This document shows, piece after piece, positions 15,055 to 24,309 of a DNA stretch of 64,000 bases. Below the pieces are notes generated by a model that did not search any database, was not told the origin of the DNA, and saw nothing but the letters and a program-made list of their open reading frames with translations. Origin of the DNA: Amedibacillus dolichus DSM 3991. Its GTDB lineage: Bacteria > Bacillota_I > Bacilli_A > Erysipelotrichales > Erysipelotrichaceae. The stretch is from assembly GCF_000154285.1 (NCBI RefSeq), contig NZ_DS483477.1, positions 1-64,000 on the forward strand, written 5' to 3'. Position 1 is the first letter of the stretch. The number at the start of each line of letters is the position of its first letter. The translations under genes were made by a program, and so were the position numbers.

Positions 15055-15873
15055 ATGCTCGATAAACTTAATGTCAGTAAATCAGGATATTATGATTACG
15101 TTAACAGAAAACCTTCTAAACAAAAAGTTAGAAAACAGGAACTCAGTAAAAAAATAAAAGCAATTTATGAAGAATCACATGAAATTTATGGAGCACCGAA
15201 AATAACTGTAAAACTGAATCAGTCAGGAATAAAAGTCAGCGAAAAATATGTGGGCAATATTATGCGTGAGATGGGTATTAAAGCCCATTATATCAGACCA
15301 TGCACAATAACCACTAAGGACAGTGATTTTTCATCAAAACTGAAGAATATTCTAAAACGTAATTTCAATCCTGAAAAGCCGAATTCAGCCTGGTGTACAG
15401 ATATAACCTATATTTGGACACAGGAAGAAGGATTTGTGTATCTGACAAGTATAATGGATTTATACTCAAGAAAAATAATAGCCTGGAAACTAACAAAAAC
15501 AATGGAAGTAGAGGAAGTATTAAAATGTCTGGAAGAAGCAAAAAGGAGGAGAAAAACAGATAATCCGGTAGTAATACACAGTGACAGAGGTGTTCAATTC
15601 ACATCAAAAAAATACTATAATCTAACGGTAGGAATGATCGGCAGTTACTCTAAAAAAGGGAATCCATGGGATAATGCATGCATAGAATCATTTCATGCAT
15701 TGATAAAAAGAGAATGGCTAAACAGAAAAAAGATAAATGACTATTCAGAAGCTTATCAGATGGTATTTGAATACATAGAAGGATTTTACAATACAGTAAG
15801 AATACATTCTCATTGTGATTACCAATCTCCAAACAAATATGAAAAAAACTACTACCAGAATAATTTAAACTAA
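15055..15873 (+). CDS. IS3-family transposase OrfB (DDE integrase core)
   Basis: The 272-residue ORF has the rve DDE domain: Asp in WCTDITYIWTQ, Asp in VIHSDRGVQFTS, and Glu in NPWDNACIESFHALIKREW. The reading frame is open upstream to the A AAA AAG site at 14956-14962 (GYWHTGKITKQELYYQ follows the slip), so the functional product is an OrfAB fusion and the ATG at 15055 need not be a real start. It differs from copy 2 at only two residues (Tyr for His and Val for Ile). Confidence 0.92.
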   Translation: MLDKLNVSKSGYYDYVNRKPSKQKVRKQELSKKIKAIYEESHEIYGAPKITVKLNQSGIKVSEKYVGNIMREMGIKAHYIRPCTITTKDSDFSSKLKNILKRNFNPEKPNSAWCTDITYIWTQEEGFVYLTSIMDLYSRKIIAWKLTKTMEVEEVLKCLEEAKRRRKTDNPVVIHSDRGVQFTSKKYYNLTVGMIGSYSKKGNPWDNACIESFHALIKREWLNRKKINDYSEAYQMVFEYIEGFYNTVRIHSHCDYQSPNKYEKNYYQNNLN

Positions 15874-15923
15874 AAATTGAAAATTTTTATATTTTAGTTG
15901 TCCGAAATCTTGACATAGTACCA

Positions 15924-16276
15924 AAGCTATCCAATATGGTTATGAGCATTTCTTTTGATATAGAGTTAGATAGTTCGATACGCACATCATTTTTCACTAA
16001 AACCGCAACAGTAGAGGTATCCTTTGCTTCTGTAGATGTAGACTCATTAGTTTCCACTATTAGAGGCATGAAAGAAACAGATTCGTTTTGAGTTATCGTA
16101 TCACAAATTTCGTTCCTAATTCTTTTTAGCCAATAATAGTAAGTTGGAGTAGGAATAGCATTCCTTTCGCACCACTTTCTCACTGATAAGCCACTTGATC
16201 GACATTGTTGTATTCTTTCTATCCATTCTTGTTTTCTGGCATGCTTACTTACTTCATTCACATTCATTACCCACAC
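15924..16276 (-). pseudogene. IS66-family TnpA-like accessory protein, 3' end cut by IS3
   Basis: The protein starts MWVMNVNEVSKHARKQEWIE and contains SGLSVRKWCERNAIPTPTYY and YWLKRIRNE, the pattern of the IS66 TnpA protein. After LITILDSFG the frame crosses into the IS3 end and stops at 15887. tnpB and tnpC, which normally follow, are absent: the DNA beyond the IS3 copy is an unrelated integrase fragment. This is direct evidence of a deletion joined at the IS3 element. Confidence 0.75.
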
Positions 16277-16635
16277 CCCTTAAGTACTAATGTTATAGTA
16301 TTTCGACCAGTCAATTTACTATAATAGAGCAATTTGACTATCAGTTTACTTTAACTTTATCTTAAGTATGTGCTTTTTTTACTTATCCTTCAATCCACTT
16401 TTTATTTGACGCTTACGTTTAAGAAAATCTGTTATATCTTTTGGATCTGTATAATTCATAGATGCAAATTTATTACTAGTTTTCGATTATTTGCTAAAAC
16501 GATATCTTTTTAAAGCAATTCATGAATGTATCATTTTTTTGATTTTATATTTATATCAGTTTTCACCATTCGAATAGGGTATTGAGCTTTTCTCAAACCA
16601 TTAACAATGAATCCAACATCATGGAAACAAGTGGT
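16277..16635. other. AT-rich intergenic region
   Basis: No gene, RNA or strong hairpin is seen. It probably contains the outer end of the IS66 remnant and the 3' flank of the nucleoid-protein gene. Confidence 0.5.
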
Positions 16636-17613
16636 CTACTTCCGACGAATCGAATGGATATTTTTCAATCGAATCGACAGCTTTCCATCATCTTCCGTAA
16701 TAAATTCAACATCATTTTTACTATTCAACAAATCAACAGGAATCGTTAATTCAATCCCGCTGTCTGTCCTTATTTTTTCTGTTTTCTCACTTTTTGCAGG
16801 ACGTATATTTTCAACACTCATGGAATCAACGCCCTGAGATTTCATATCACGTACAAAATCCTGTTGAGCTAACGTATGACCACGAAAAACCTGCTGTGCA
16901 ATTTCTTCAGCCTGCAAGGCATCTTCTTCTTTGATACATTCCACAACAGCACTCTTAAGTGCCGGCATAGTTTCAAGAGCATTAAGATTGTAGCGTTCAC
17001 TAATCACTTCTGCACTCTCACTCATGATCTTTAATGTTTCTTTGTAGCTTTGTTTTGCTTTACACTGCAAGATCTCCTCGAATACATAGGTGTTGTGATA
17101 AGGTGTCTCAATAAGCTGTAAAGCCGATGTGGCATACTCTATAATAAAAATACGATCATCTTTTAACAGACTTTCGGAAAACAATGCTTTATGCAAAAGG
17201 AATTCATTTTCCACTTTCCCGCTGTTTGTATGAATAACATGCGTCAACTTTTGTGTGTTGGCATTATCAATACCAACAAGGTAGCGAATATCATCTACTT
17301 TCACTTCACAAAAAATAAAATCGCTGGAATGGAATACATTATACTTACGTTTTTCCTCAAAAATACGTTGTGCAATTCTTTTTGAGGTCTCTTCAAAAGT
17401 TGCTTCAGTCGTTTTATAATCAAAGATCCATTTTTCAATATCGCTGTTGTCAAAGGTTGCTTGGCGCTTATTTTGACTTTTAAAAATGCGCTTTAATTTC
17501 GACATAAGGATTGGTTCAATCTCCTCGTTTAGTTTTTCCATTGGTACCTCACTTGGTGCAAACAGGTTTTGTGCGGTATCCATAATATGTAAAATGCAGC
17601 GTATGAGTTCCAT
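16636..17613 (-). CDS. Nucleoid-associated protein (NdpA/YejK family)
   Basis: The 325-residue cytoplasmic protein matches the 37-kDa nucleoid-associated family. It has FCEVKVDDIRYLVGIDNANT, LTHVIHTNSGKVENEFLLHK and a C-terminal beta segment IELTIPVDLLNSKNDVEFIT. Family members bind the nucleoid, but their precise role is unclear. It has its own promoter on the minus strand and is divergent from the SNF2 helicase gene, which fits a DNA-related neighbourhood without proving a link. Length is normal and nothing appears missing. Confidence 0.8.
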   Translation of the reverse strand: MELIRCILHIMDTAQNLFAPSEVPMEKLNEEIEPILMSKLKRIFKSQNKRQATFDNSDIEKWIFDYKTTEATFEETSKRIAQRIFEEKRKYNVFHSSDFIFCEVKVDDIRYLVGIDNANTQKLTHVIHTNSGKVENEFLLHKALFSESLLKDDRIFIIEYATSALQLIETPYHNTYVFEEILQCKAKQSYKETLKIMSESAEVISERYNLNALETMPALKSAVVECIKEEDALQAEEIAQQVFRGHTLAQQDFVRDMKSQGVDSMSVENIRPAKSEKTEKIRTDSGIELTIPVDLLNSKNDVEFITEDDGKLSIRLKNIHSIRRK

Positions 17614-17637
17614 ATACTATCCTCTCTCTTCTGTTTT

Positions 17638-17666
17638 ATTATAGTACCATAAATCTTATGCAAAAA
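17638..17666 (-). promoter_or_regulatory. Promoter of the nucleoid-protein gene
   Basis: On the minus strand TTTTTG (17661-17666), 17 bp, TATAAT (17638-17643), 25 bp before the ATG, with GAGAGGA as ribosome site. Confidence 0.6.
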
Positions 17667-17833
17667 AAATAAATTGATCATTTTTTAAATCCTTACAGAT
17701 ACATGCGCAAGAAGTGGCGAAAGTTTAATAATAGAAATATAAGCAATTTAACAGCTGCTTGCAGAAAATTCAAAATACTGGAAACATAGCAAACGTATTC
17801 TCCATCTTTCCGCTATTGTTTTGAGAAAAGAAA

Positions 17834-17862
17834 TTTACCAAATGCATAGAACAGTGTAAAAT
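17834..17862 (+). promoter_or_regulatory. Promoter of the SNF2 helicase gene
   Basis: TTTACC (17834-17839), 17 bp, TAAAAT (17857-17862), 46 bp before the ATG at 17908; TAGGGGGA is the ribosome site. Confidence 0.6.
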
Positions 17863-17907
17863 AATGATATAAACAAGCTGCTTTCGAATAGATAGGGGGA
17901 TTTACAC

Positions 17908-20900
17908 ATGCTCAAGATACAACCATCGACTTTATATAGTGTAGTAAGTGATACAACAAGCATTCGTTTAAGTGAAAGCTATTACCGTTATGATAATGTA
18001 GAAGAAATACATATTACCTTTGATACGGATATGTATATGTATTGTGTCATAGCCAGAGTAAATGTGTTAGGAAAGCTGAGTCAATGCCGGTTGTGGATCG
18101 ATGAAGAAGGAAATGTGGATTCCTATCAGTGTCATCGTCTATTTGAAACGAAACAAAGAGATAGCAGCATAGTTTCTTATGAACGAGATTGTCCTTGGTG
18201 TAATGAGGAAAGTGCCTGTGGTGATATCGGAGCAGTATTATTAAAACTAGCAGCTTTACCAGATGAAACGATACCGTTTCACTATATTAGTGAAAAAAGG
18301 CTTTCACAAGAAGAAAAAGAAAAACGCAGGCAGGAGGAATATCGTAAGCAGCAACGAAACAGAATGCTAGCATTTGGCAAAACAATGCTTCGTGAACAAA
18401 AGCGAGCGTATGAGAATAAGATCGTATCCCTTACACAGCATCAGCAATATGAGCTTCAACCGGAGCTTGCGTATGATCATGTAGATGAAAAGCTGTATGT
18501 ATCCTTTCGTATCGGTGCACAGAAAAAATACGTGTTGAAAGATATCGAAACATTTTTAGAGCGTATCGAAAATCATATATATTATAAATATGGGAAACAA
18601 TTAGAATTTGTACACTGCATGGAAGCTTTTGATGAAAGATCACGAAAGCAGATTAGCTTGTTAAAGCAATGGTGTGAAGAACGGCAACAAGCCCATTTGG
18701 AATATAATGGATATTATTATGGCTATTCACGTATTACACGTTCACTTGCTCTGTCAGAAAATGAAATAGATGCATTCTTTGACTTATATGATGGACAAGA
18801 TACAGAATTTACGTTAATAAAAACGGAGCGAAGAATCAGAATTCTTGTTCAAGAAGAGGGAGATTTGTTACACTTTTCTTATGACGATGAGAAATTGATT
18901 GTTGGCAATAAGCATTTGTATACTATCACACAAGAGGTCGGGCAAACGGTAGAACTTTGTCAAATTACTTTGGATAGTGAAGGCAAAACCATGAGCTTTT
19001 TAAATGATATTACATCAAATGTTCTATATATCGAAAAAAAGGAATATGCAGCCTTTTACAAATATGTAATATCCGATATTCAGCCTTATTTAGATATTAT
19101 CGGTTTAGAATGTTTAAAAGATCTTCCTGAGCCATACAGCGTGATAAAGCTATATGGGGATATTGATGCAAATGGACAAATGTATATCAAATTAAATTAT
19201 TATAATGAAGAAGGAGAGCGAGGAGAAGGCTTTGATGATAACCCTATTACCTCCTATGCACAAGATGTTGTAGAAGCGTATATTAAAAGTTATGCTTCTG
19301 TCATTGATTACGATGCACATACTGCTTATTTTGATATGGATAGAGAAGATACCTATACCTTTGTTTTAGGAGGACTTTCATTTTTGAATTCATATTGTGA
19401 AATTTATGTGAGTGATGCTTTAAAAAATTTAGAAAAAGAGCATCATTATACGATCCAAGTAGGTGTGCGAATAGAAAATGATTTATTAGGAATTGATATT
19501 CAAAGTCTTGAGATTCCAAAAGAGGAACTATCCGCGGTTTTACGTTCCTATCGTCGAAAGCGTAAGTTTTATCGTTTAAAAAACGGAAACTTGCTGAATT
19601 TGAATTCTCCGCAGTTAAAAGAGCTTGATGATATGTTGGAAAGCTATCATTTATCGGGAAATGATCTTGTAGACGGTAAGGCAACTATGGAAGCTTACCG
19701 ATTGTTTTCAATGAATGATAAGGCGAATCAAGCTCAGTATCTTGATATTCAACGCAGTGCACAGTTTCAAGCCAAGATCGATCAGTTTTACAGCAGCAAA
19801 AATAAAAGCTATCCGCTTCCATCACCTTATGATAAAATTTTAAGAGATTATCAAAAAGAGGGCGTGCAGTGGTTATCCATGATGCGCGATAGTGGCTTTA
19901 ATGGCATTTTGGCAGATGATATGGGATTGGGGAAAACACTTCAGGTAATTGCTTTACTGGATTCAAAAGTAAGTGGAAAAACGAGTATCGTTATATGTCC
20001 GGCTTCCTTAATATATAATTGGGAAGATGAGATTCACCGGTTTTCAAAGACGTTAAAGTGCAAATGTATTTGTGGAAATGCGAAGCAAAGAGCACAGGAA
20101 ATTGCGTCTTATTCACAATATGATGTTTTGCTTACAAGCTATGATTATATCCGCCGTGATATTGAGTTGTATGAAGCTATGACCTTTTATTATGTTATTT
20201 TAGATGAGGCGCAATATATCAAAAATCAAAAGACACGCAATGCCCTTTGTGTAAAAAAATTAAAGGCTGAGCATAAGTTGGCCTTAACAGGTACCCCGAT
20301 TGAAAATTCATTGGCAGAACTTTGGTCTATTTTTGACTTTCTAATGCCGAATTATTTATTTAATTATCATTATTTTCAAGCACATTATGAAAGTGAAATC
20401 GTCAAAAATCATAACGAGGAAGTGCAACAAAAATTAAAGAAGCTGGTAGCTCCTTTCGTATTAAGACGGAATAAGAAGGAGGTCTTAAGAGAGCTTCCGG
20501 ATAAGATTGAACAAAATTATATCATTGATTTTAGTGAAGAAGAAAACAAATTATATGTAGCACATTTAGCTCAGGTAAATCGAGAATTAAGTCAAATGGT
20601 AAATATGCAGAGTACAGATAAAATAACGATTCTAGCAATGCTTACAAAGCTAAGACAATTGTGTTGTGAGCCTCGTTTGGTATTTGAAAATATACATGAG
20701 CCTTCTTCTAAGCTAAAGGCTTGCATTCATTTGATTCAGACTTTAAAGGAGAATAAGCAAAAGGTTCTTTTGTTTTCTTCCTTTACAAGTATGTTGGAGT
20801 TGATTGCCGATGAATTATACAAAGAAGGAATTTCTTATTATATATTGACAGGTGCTACGAATAAGGAAGAACGCAGGGAGTTGGTGGAGCGTTTTCAAAA

Positions 20901-21216
20901 TGACTCAACGACTGTATTTTTGATTTCCTTAAAGGCAGGAGGAACCGGTTTGAATCTGACTTCCGCAGAGGCGGTTATTCATTATGATCCTTGGTGGAAT
21001 CAATCTGCACAAAATCAAGCAACGGATAGAGCTTATCGAATCGGACAAAGGAAGAAGGTACAGGTATTTAAACTGGTGATGAAAAACAGCATTGAAGAAA
21101 AGATTCAAAAGCTGCAGCTAATGAAAAAGGAGCTTGCGGATATGTTTGTGGAAAATAACGAGACAAATCTTGCGAAAATGAGTAAGGAAGAGCTGTTGTC
21201 ATTGTTTGAAATCTAA
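17908..21216 (+). CDS. SNF2-family DNA translocase/helicase
   Basis: The 1102-residue protein has an N-terminal region with a SWIM-like zinc segment (CPWCNEESACGD, about residue 95), a long middle typical of bacterial SNF2-associated domains, then the two RecA-like lobes. Visible motifs are LADDMGLGKTLQVIALL (Walker A), ILDEAQYIKN (DEAQ box), LALTGTPIENS, and lobe 2 SLKAGGTGLNLTSAEAVIHY with ATDRAYRIGQ. All ATPase motifs are intact. Such proteins move along double-stranded DNA; bacterial members are linked to transcription recycling or repair. It has its own promoter and no operon partners. The nearby nucleoid protein is the only contextual hint. Confidence 0.92.
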   Translation: MLKIQPSTLYSVVSDTTSIRLSESYYRYDNVEEIHITFDTDMYMYCVIARVNVLGKLSQCRLWIDEEGNVDSYQCHRLFETKQRDSSIVSYERDCPWCNEESACGDIGAVLLKLAALPDETIPFHYISEKRLSQEEKEKRRQEEYRKQQRNRMLAFGKTMLREQKRAYENKIVSLTQHQQYELQPELAYDHVDEKLYVSFRIGAQKKYVLKDIETFLERIENHIYYKYGKQLEFVHCMEAFDERSRKQISLLKQWCEERQQAHLEYNGYYYGYSRITRSLALSENEIDAFFDLYDGQDTEFTLIKTERRIRILVQEEGDLLHFSYDDEKLIVGNKHLYTITQEVGQTVELCQITLDSEGKTMSFLNDITSNVLYIEKKEYAAFYKYVISDIQPYLDIIGLECLKDLPEPYSVIKLYGDIDANGQMYIKLNYYNEEGERGEGFDDNPITSYAQDVVEAYIKSYASVIDYDAHTAYFDMDREDTYTFVLGGLSFLNSYCEIYVSDALKNLEKEHHYTIQVGVRIENDLLGIDIQSLEIPKEELSAVLRSYRRKRKFYRLKNGNLLNLNSPQLKELDDMLESYHLSGNDLVDGKATMEAYRLFSMNDKANQAQYLDIQRSAQFQAKIDQFYSSKNKSYPLPSPYDKILRDYQKEGVQWLSMMRDSGFNGILADDMGLGKTLQVIALLDSKVSGKTSIVICPASLIYNWEDEIHRFSKTLKCKCICGNAKQRAQEIASYSQYDVLLTSYDYIRRDIELYEAMTFYYVILDEAQYIKNQKTRNALCVKKLKAEHKLALTGTPIENSLAELWSIFDFLMPNYLFNYHYFQAHYESEIVKNHNEEVQQKLKKLVAPFVLRRNKKEVLRELPDKIEQNYIIDFSEEENKLYVAHLAQVNRELSQMVNMQSTDKITILAMLTKLRQLCCEPRLVFENIHEPSSKLKACIHLIQTLKENKQKVLLFSSFTSMLELIADELYKEGISYYILTGATNKEERRELVERFQNDSTTVFLISLKAGGTGLNLTSAEAVIHYDPWWNQSAQNQATDRAYRIGQRKKVQVFKLVMKNSIEEKIQKLQLMKKELADMFVENNETNLAKMSKEELLSLFEI

Positions 21217-21439
21217 GCATAAGGTTAATGAAAGTATAAAGTGAGGGAGTTAGTTATCGAATGAAGGAAGTTTATTCGTAAAAAGACAAATGATATTCTT
21301 TATTGACTGATTCTGTATTAGGTATGTTTCATAGCTTGGTGTATGCAATATAAATGAATGCATATTGCATATAATATGCCATGCATTCCATGTTATAATA
21401 CATATAAAAGTTGGGAATAAGTCCCCGGGAGGAAAAGAA

Positions 21440-22138
21440 ATGAAATATCAAATGTTAGGTGATTCCGATTGTCCTTTGTTGCATGTAGAATTGCAGAATA
21501 ATGAATCAATAAAAATTGAAAGAGGCGCAATGGCGTATGTGTCAAATGTAGAGATTGAAGGAAAGATGAATAGTTCGAAAAAGGGCTTAGGTGGTGTATT
21601 AGGAGCGATTGGCAGAAGTATGACGAGTGGTGAAAGTGTATTTATTACGCATGCTACCGGCAAAAGCAGTGATGCTTATATCGGAATTGCACCATCTATT
21701 CCGGGAAAGATCAAATGCTTACAAGTGGGAGGTATGACGCAATACCGTTTAAATACCGGAGCTTTTCTAGCTTGTGATATGAGTGTTGAATATATGATGA
21801 AATCACAGAATGTCGGCAAGGCATTTTTTGGTGGAACCGGAGGGTTCTTCGTGATGGAAACAAGTGGAGAAGGCGATGTTTTGGTAAATGCTTTCGGTGA
21901 TTTGTTAATGCTGCATGTTACTCCTGATCGCCCGATTACCATTGATAATGAACATGTAGTTGCTTGGGACGCATCTTTAAACTACGATATCCATATTGCT
22001 AGTGGAACATTTGGCTTTACGACCGGTGAAGGATTGGTAAATGAATTTCATGGTGAAGGTGATGTATGGATTCAAACACGTAACCTTCATAGCTTAGCTG
22101 ATGCCGTAAGTCCGTTCCTACCAAGTTCTAATAATTAA
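21440..22138 (+). CDS. AIM24/TIGR00266-family protein
   Basis: The 232-residue protein is rich in beta strands and Gly, with IKIERGAMAYVS near the start, FFGGTGGFFVMETSGEGDVL near residue 130 and a C-terminal GEGDVWIQTRNLHSLADAV. This is the AIM24 (TIGR00266) pattern; bacterial function is unknown. GGGAGG before the ATG at 21440 sets the start, although the frame opens at 21365. Upstream, GCATATT/AATATGC (21360-21379) is a perfect inverted repeat near an AT-rich promoter region and could be an operator. A terminator follows the gene, so it is monocistronic. Confidence 0.85.
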   Translation: MKYQMLGDSDCPLLHVELQNNESIKIERGAMAYVSNVEIEGKMNSSKKGLGGVLGAIGRSMTSGESVFITHATGKSSDAYIGIAPSIPGKIKCLQVGGMTQYRLNTGAFLACDMSVEYMMKSQNVGKAFFGGTGGFFVMETSGEGDVLVNAFGDLLMLHVTPDRPITIDNEHVVAWDASLNYDIHIASGTFGFTTGEGLVNEFHGEGDVWIQTRNLHSLADAVSPFLPSSNN

Positions 22139-22155
22139 GTTTCTATTGATAATCG

Positions 22156-22187
22156 AGAAGAGAGTGCAAAGCTTTCTTCTTTTTTTG
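22156..22187 (+). terminator. Intrinsic terminator of the AIM24-type gene
   Basis: AGAAGAGAG (22156-22164) and CTTTCTTCT (22172-22180) pair with one G-T, loop of 7, followed by seven T. Confidence 0.75.
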
Positions 22188-22514
22188 TATGGAAATATTT
22201 AGATGTACAGTTGTATTTTCGTTAGGATATTGTGATGATTTATCTTAGAAAAGGCACGTTTTCTGATTTTTGTGATAGATTATGTGTGAAATGCATTGTA
22301 GAGTCGTATTATAAGGAAGGATATTATAAACTACATTAAAAATATGGATATTGTATATTCGTATAAATATAATTGAAATTGGAAAATTGATGATTCAAAT
22401 GTCATCAAATATGATTTAGGGTAGAAAAAATAAGAATTTGTAAGTATTATCTACTATATAATCTTCTTAAAAAGATATATAATGAATAACATATTAGAAA
22501 TAATAGGAGGAATT
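22188..22514. other. AT-rich upstream region of the first LCP gene
   Basis: About 330 bp without a gene. Several TATAAT-like boxes occur (near 22455 and 22476), but none has a convincing -35 partner at the right spacing. GGAGGAATT before 22515 is the LCP ribosome site. Confidence 0.4.
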
Positions 22515-23990
22515 ATGACACAACAGAAAACAAAGAAAAAGAGTATCTTCAAGAATATAGGATTTTATTTTGCACTTATTTATTTGGCTTTAACGGTATT
22601 GTTTATCGTACAGTTGTTTGTTTTAAACATGGTACCGATGAAGTATATGTTACCGGTTATCATTGTTTTGGTGTTATTGGCAATTGGTTTGAGCTATTTG
22701 CAATTAGGAAAGCGGTTGAGTAAGCTGAATCGAATTTTGGGCAGAATTATTATTGTGCTGTTGTCTTTGCTTTTGGGTGTAGGAAATTGGTACATTTTTA
22801 AAACTTACAATACATTTGGGAAATTGACAGATAGTGATAAAGATGTTTCCGTAGTTTCGGTAGTTGTTATGAAAGACAGCGGTTATGAAACGATTGACGA
22901 TATTGCCGGAGGTGTTGTAGCTACAACAAATTTGGGAGATAACAAGGTTCTAAATGAAGCGATTGCCGACTTGAAAAAAGATGTTAATGTGAAATTGCAG
23001 GATTATAACTCCATGGAAGCGTATGGCGATGCACTTTACAATGGTGAGGTAACCGCTATGCTGCTTAATGAGGGAATGCGTGGTTCTTTTGATGAAAAGC
23101 ACCCACAGTTCGATCAGGATACCAAGGTTTTAAAAAGCTATACATACGAAACAAAAGCGGCAGATATCAGCAAGAATGTAGATGTAACGGAAGATCCGTT
23201 TAATATTTATATTAGCGGTATAGATACTTACGGAACAATTTCTACGGTTGCCCGTTCCGATGTGAATATGCTGGTAACAGTGAATCCGACAACCAAACAG
23301 ATTTTGATGACGAGCATTCCACGTGATTATTATGTTGCGCAGCCATGTCAGGATAATCAAAAAGATAAATTAACACATTCCGGTATTTTCGGTGTTTCTT
23401 GTACGATTGAAACAGCAGAGAACTTTTTAAATGTACCTATCAATTACTATGCACGTGTAAATTTTTCAAGCTTAGTTGAAATGGTAGATGCTTTAGGAGG
23501 AATCAATGTGTATTCGCCGAATACATTTGTTACTATGCATGGTAATTATCAGATTGTTGAAGGAGAAAACTACATGGACGGGGAAAAAGCTTTGGGCTTC
23601 GTACGAGAGCGCTATGCATTTACTAGTGGTGATCGGGAACGTGGAAGAAATCAGATGCGAGTAGTGGAAGCGATGATAAATAAGGCAATTTCACCAGCGA
23701 TCATTACGCGTTACACAAGTATTATGGACGCTATTGCAGGAAGTTTCCAAACCAATATGAGTCAAAGTGAAATCAATTCGCTTATCCGTATGCAGCTAGA
23801 TGATATGAGCGGTTGGGAAATTTTCCAGTATTCCGTAGATGGCACCGGACAAGGAAGTACATGGTCGCCTTCTTATGGATTCTATGCATATATGATGGTA
23901 CCGGATCAAGCAACCGTGGACAAAGCAAATTCACTTATCAATACCGTATTAAATGATGGAAGGTTAGTACAGGAAAATATAGGATACTAA
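22515..23990 (+). CDS. LCP (LytR-CpsA-Psr) family cell-wall polymer ligase, copy 1
   Basis: The 491-residue membrane enzyme likely attaches undecaprenyl-linked polysaccharide to peptidoglycan. Three N-terminal membrane helices (about 15-40, 45-65, 72-95) precede a solute-binding-like segment (110-220, with SVVSVVVMKDSGYETIDDIAG) and the LCP domain (235-460). Conserved LCP features are present: ARSDVNMLVTVNP (Asp), TSIPRDYYV (Arg) and GDRERGRNQMRVVEAMI. AGGAGG sets the start at 22515 rather than 22482. A terminator follows, so it is a separate unit just ahead of the polysaccharide locus. It is by eye about three-quarters identical to the LCP gene at 27107. Confidence 0.9.
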   Translation: MTQQKTKKKSIFKNIGFYFALIYLALTVLFIVQLFVLNMVPMKYMLPVIIVLVLLAIGLSYLQLGKRLSKLNRILGRIIIVLLSLLLGVGNWYIFKTYNTFGKLTDSDKDVSVVSVVVMKDSGYETIDDIAGGVVATTNLGDNKVLNEAIADLKKDVNVKLQDYNSMEAYGDALYNGEVTAMLLNEGMRGSFDEKHPQFDQDTKVLKSYTYETKAADISKNVDVTEDPFNIYISGIDTYGTISTVARSDVNMLVTVNPTTKQILMTSIPRDYYVAQPCQDNQKDKLTHSGIFGVSCTIETAENFLNVPINYYARVNFSSLVEMVDALGGINVYSPNTFVTMHGNYQIVEGENYMDGEKALGFVRERYAFTSGDRERGRNQMRVVEAMINKAISPAIITRYTSIMDAIAGSFQTNMSQSEINSLIRMQLDDMSGWEIFQYSVDGTGQGSTWSPSYGFYAYMMVPDQATVDKANSLINTVLNDGRLVQENIGY

Positions 23991-23996
23991 ATATTT

Positions 23997-24026
23997 GGAG
24001 GTAGTAATAGTGCTATCTCCTTTTTT
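23997..24026 (+). terminator. Intrinsic terminator of LCP copy 1
   Basis: GGAGGTAG (23997-24004) pairs with CTATCTCC (24013-24020), one G-T, then TTTTTT. Confidence 0.85.
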
Positions 24027-24092
24027 ATCTATTTCGAATTTTTCTTCATGATGAAGTACAAAATGATGTAAAATGTGAGGCAGGGGGTATGG

Positions 24093-24121
24093 TTGCATTG
24101 TAGTTTTTTTTGTAGTATTAT
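24093..24121 (+). promoter_or_regulatory. Candidate promoter of the polysaccharide operon
   Basis: TTGCAT (24093-24098), 17 bp, TATTAT (24116-24121). It would give a leader of about 180 nt before loaP. Confidence 0.55.
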
Positions 24122-24309
24122 ATTAAAAGTTAGAATAGGGTATAGTGTGCCCTTTTTAGCTATGGATAAGGTATTATCTAAAGTTGAAGGAATACAGCGA
24201 AGTGAATCGTTGCTTGGACACGTTCATGATTGATGTATGGTCATAGTATAAATCGTCAAGTCGAACACTGGGCTTGGTAGGCGAAGCCTACTCTTTTGGA
24301 GGCGAAAAG
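24122..24309 (+). promoter_or_regulatory. Leader RNA region ahead of loaP with hairpins
   Basis: It contains CAGCGA/TCGTTG (24195-24212, one G-T) and the perfect hairpin GTAGGC-GAA-GCCTAC (24277-24291) just before the ribosome site TTTGGAGG. LoaP proteins are known to act through RNA hairpins in leaders of the operons they control, so this is the likely recruitment site. An AGGG/CCCT stem followed by TTTT near 24140-24157 could be a weak early terminator. Confidence 0.45.

Larger units (their letters stand above)
14596..15923 (+). mobile_element. IS3-family insertion sequence (IS150-like), copy 1
   Basis: A 1328-bp element bounded by TGATGCTAG and TAGTACCA; ends were defined by comparison with copy 2 at 58764-60091. 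The imperfect terminal repeats share TG-T-CTA. It carries overlapping orfA and orfB with a -1 frameshift site. Flanking bases (TTA on the left, AAG on the right) do not match, so no target duplication survives and the neighbours were probably changed by a deletion after insertion. Confidence 0.9.

Noticed and set aside
22139-22514. tRNA or other standard RNA gene
   Set aside because: Searched this and all other gaps by eye for cloverleaf-type arms and CCA ends; nothing convincing was found in the window.
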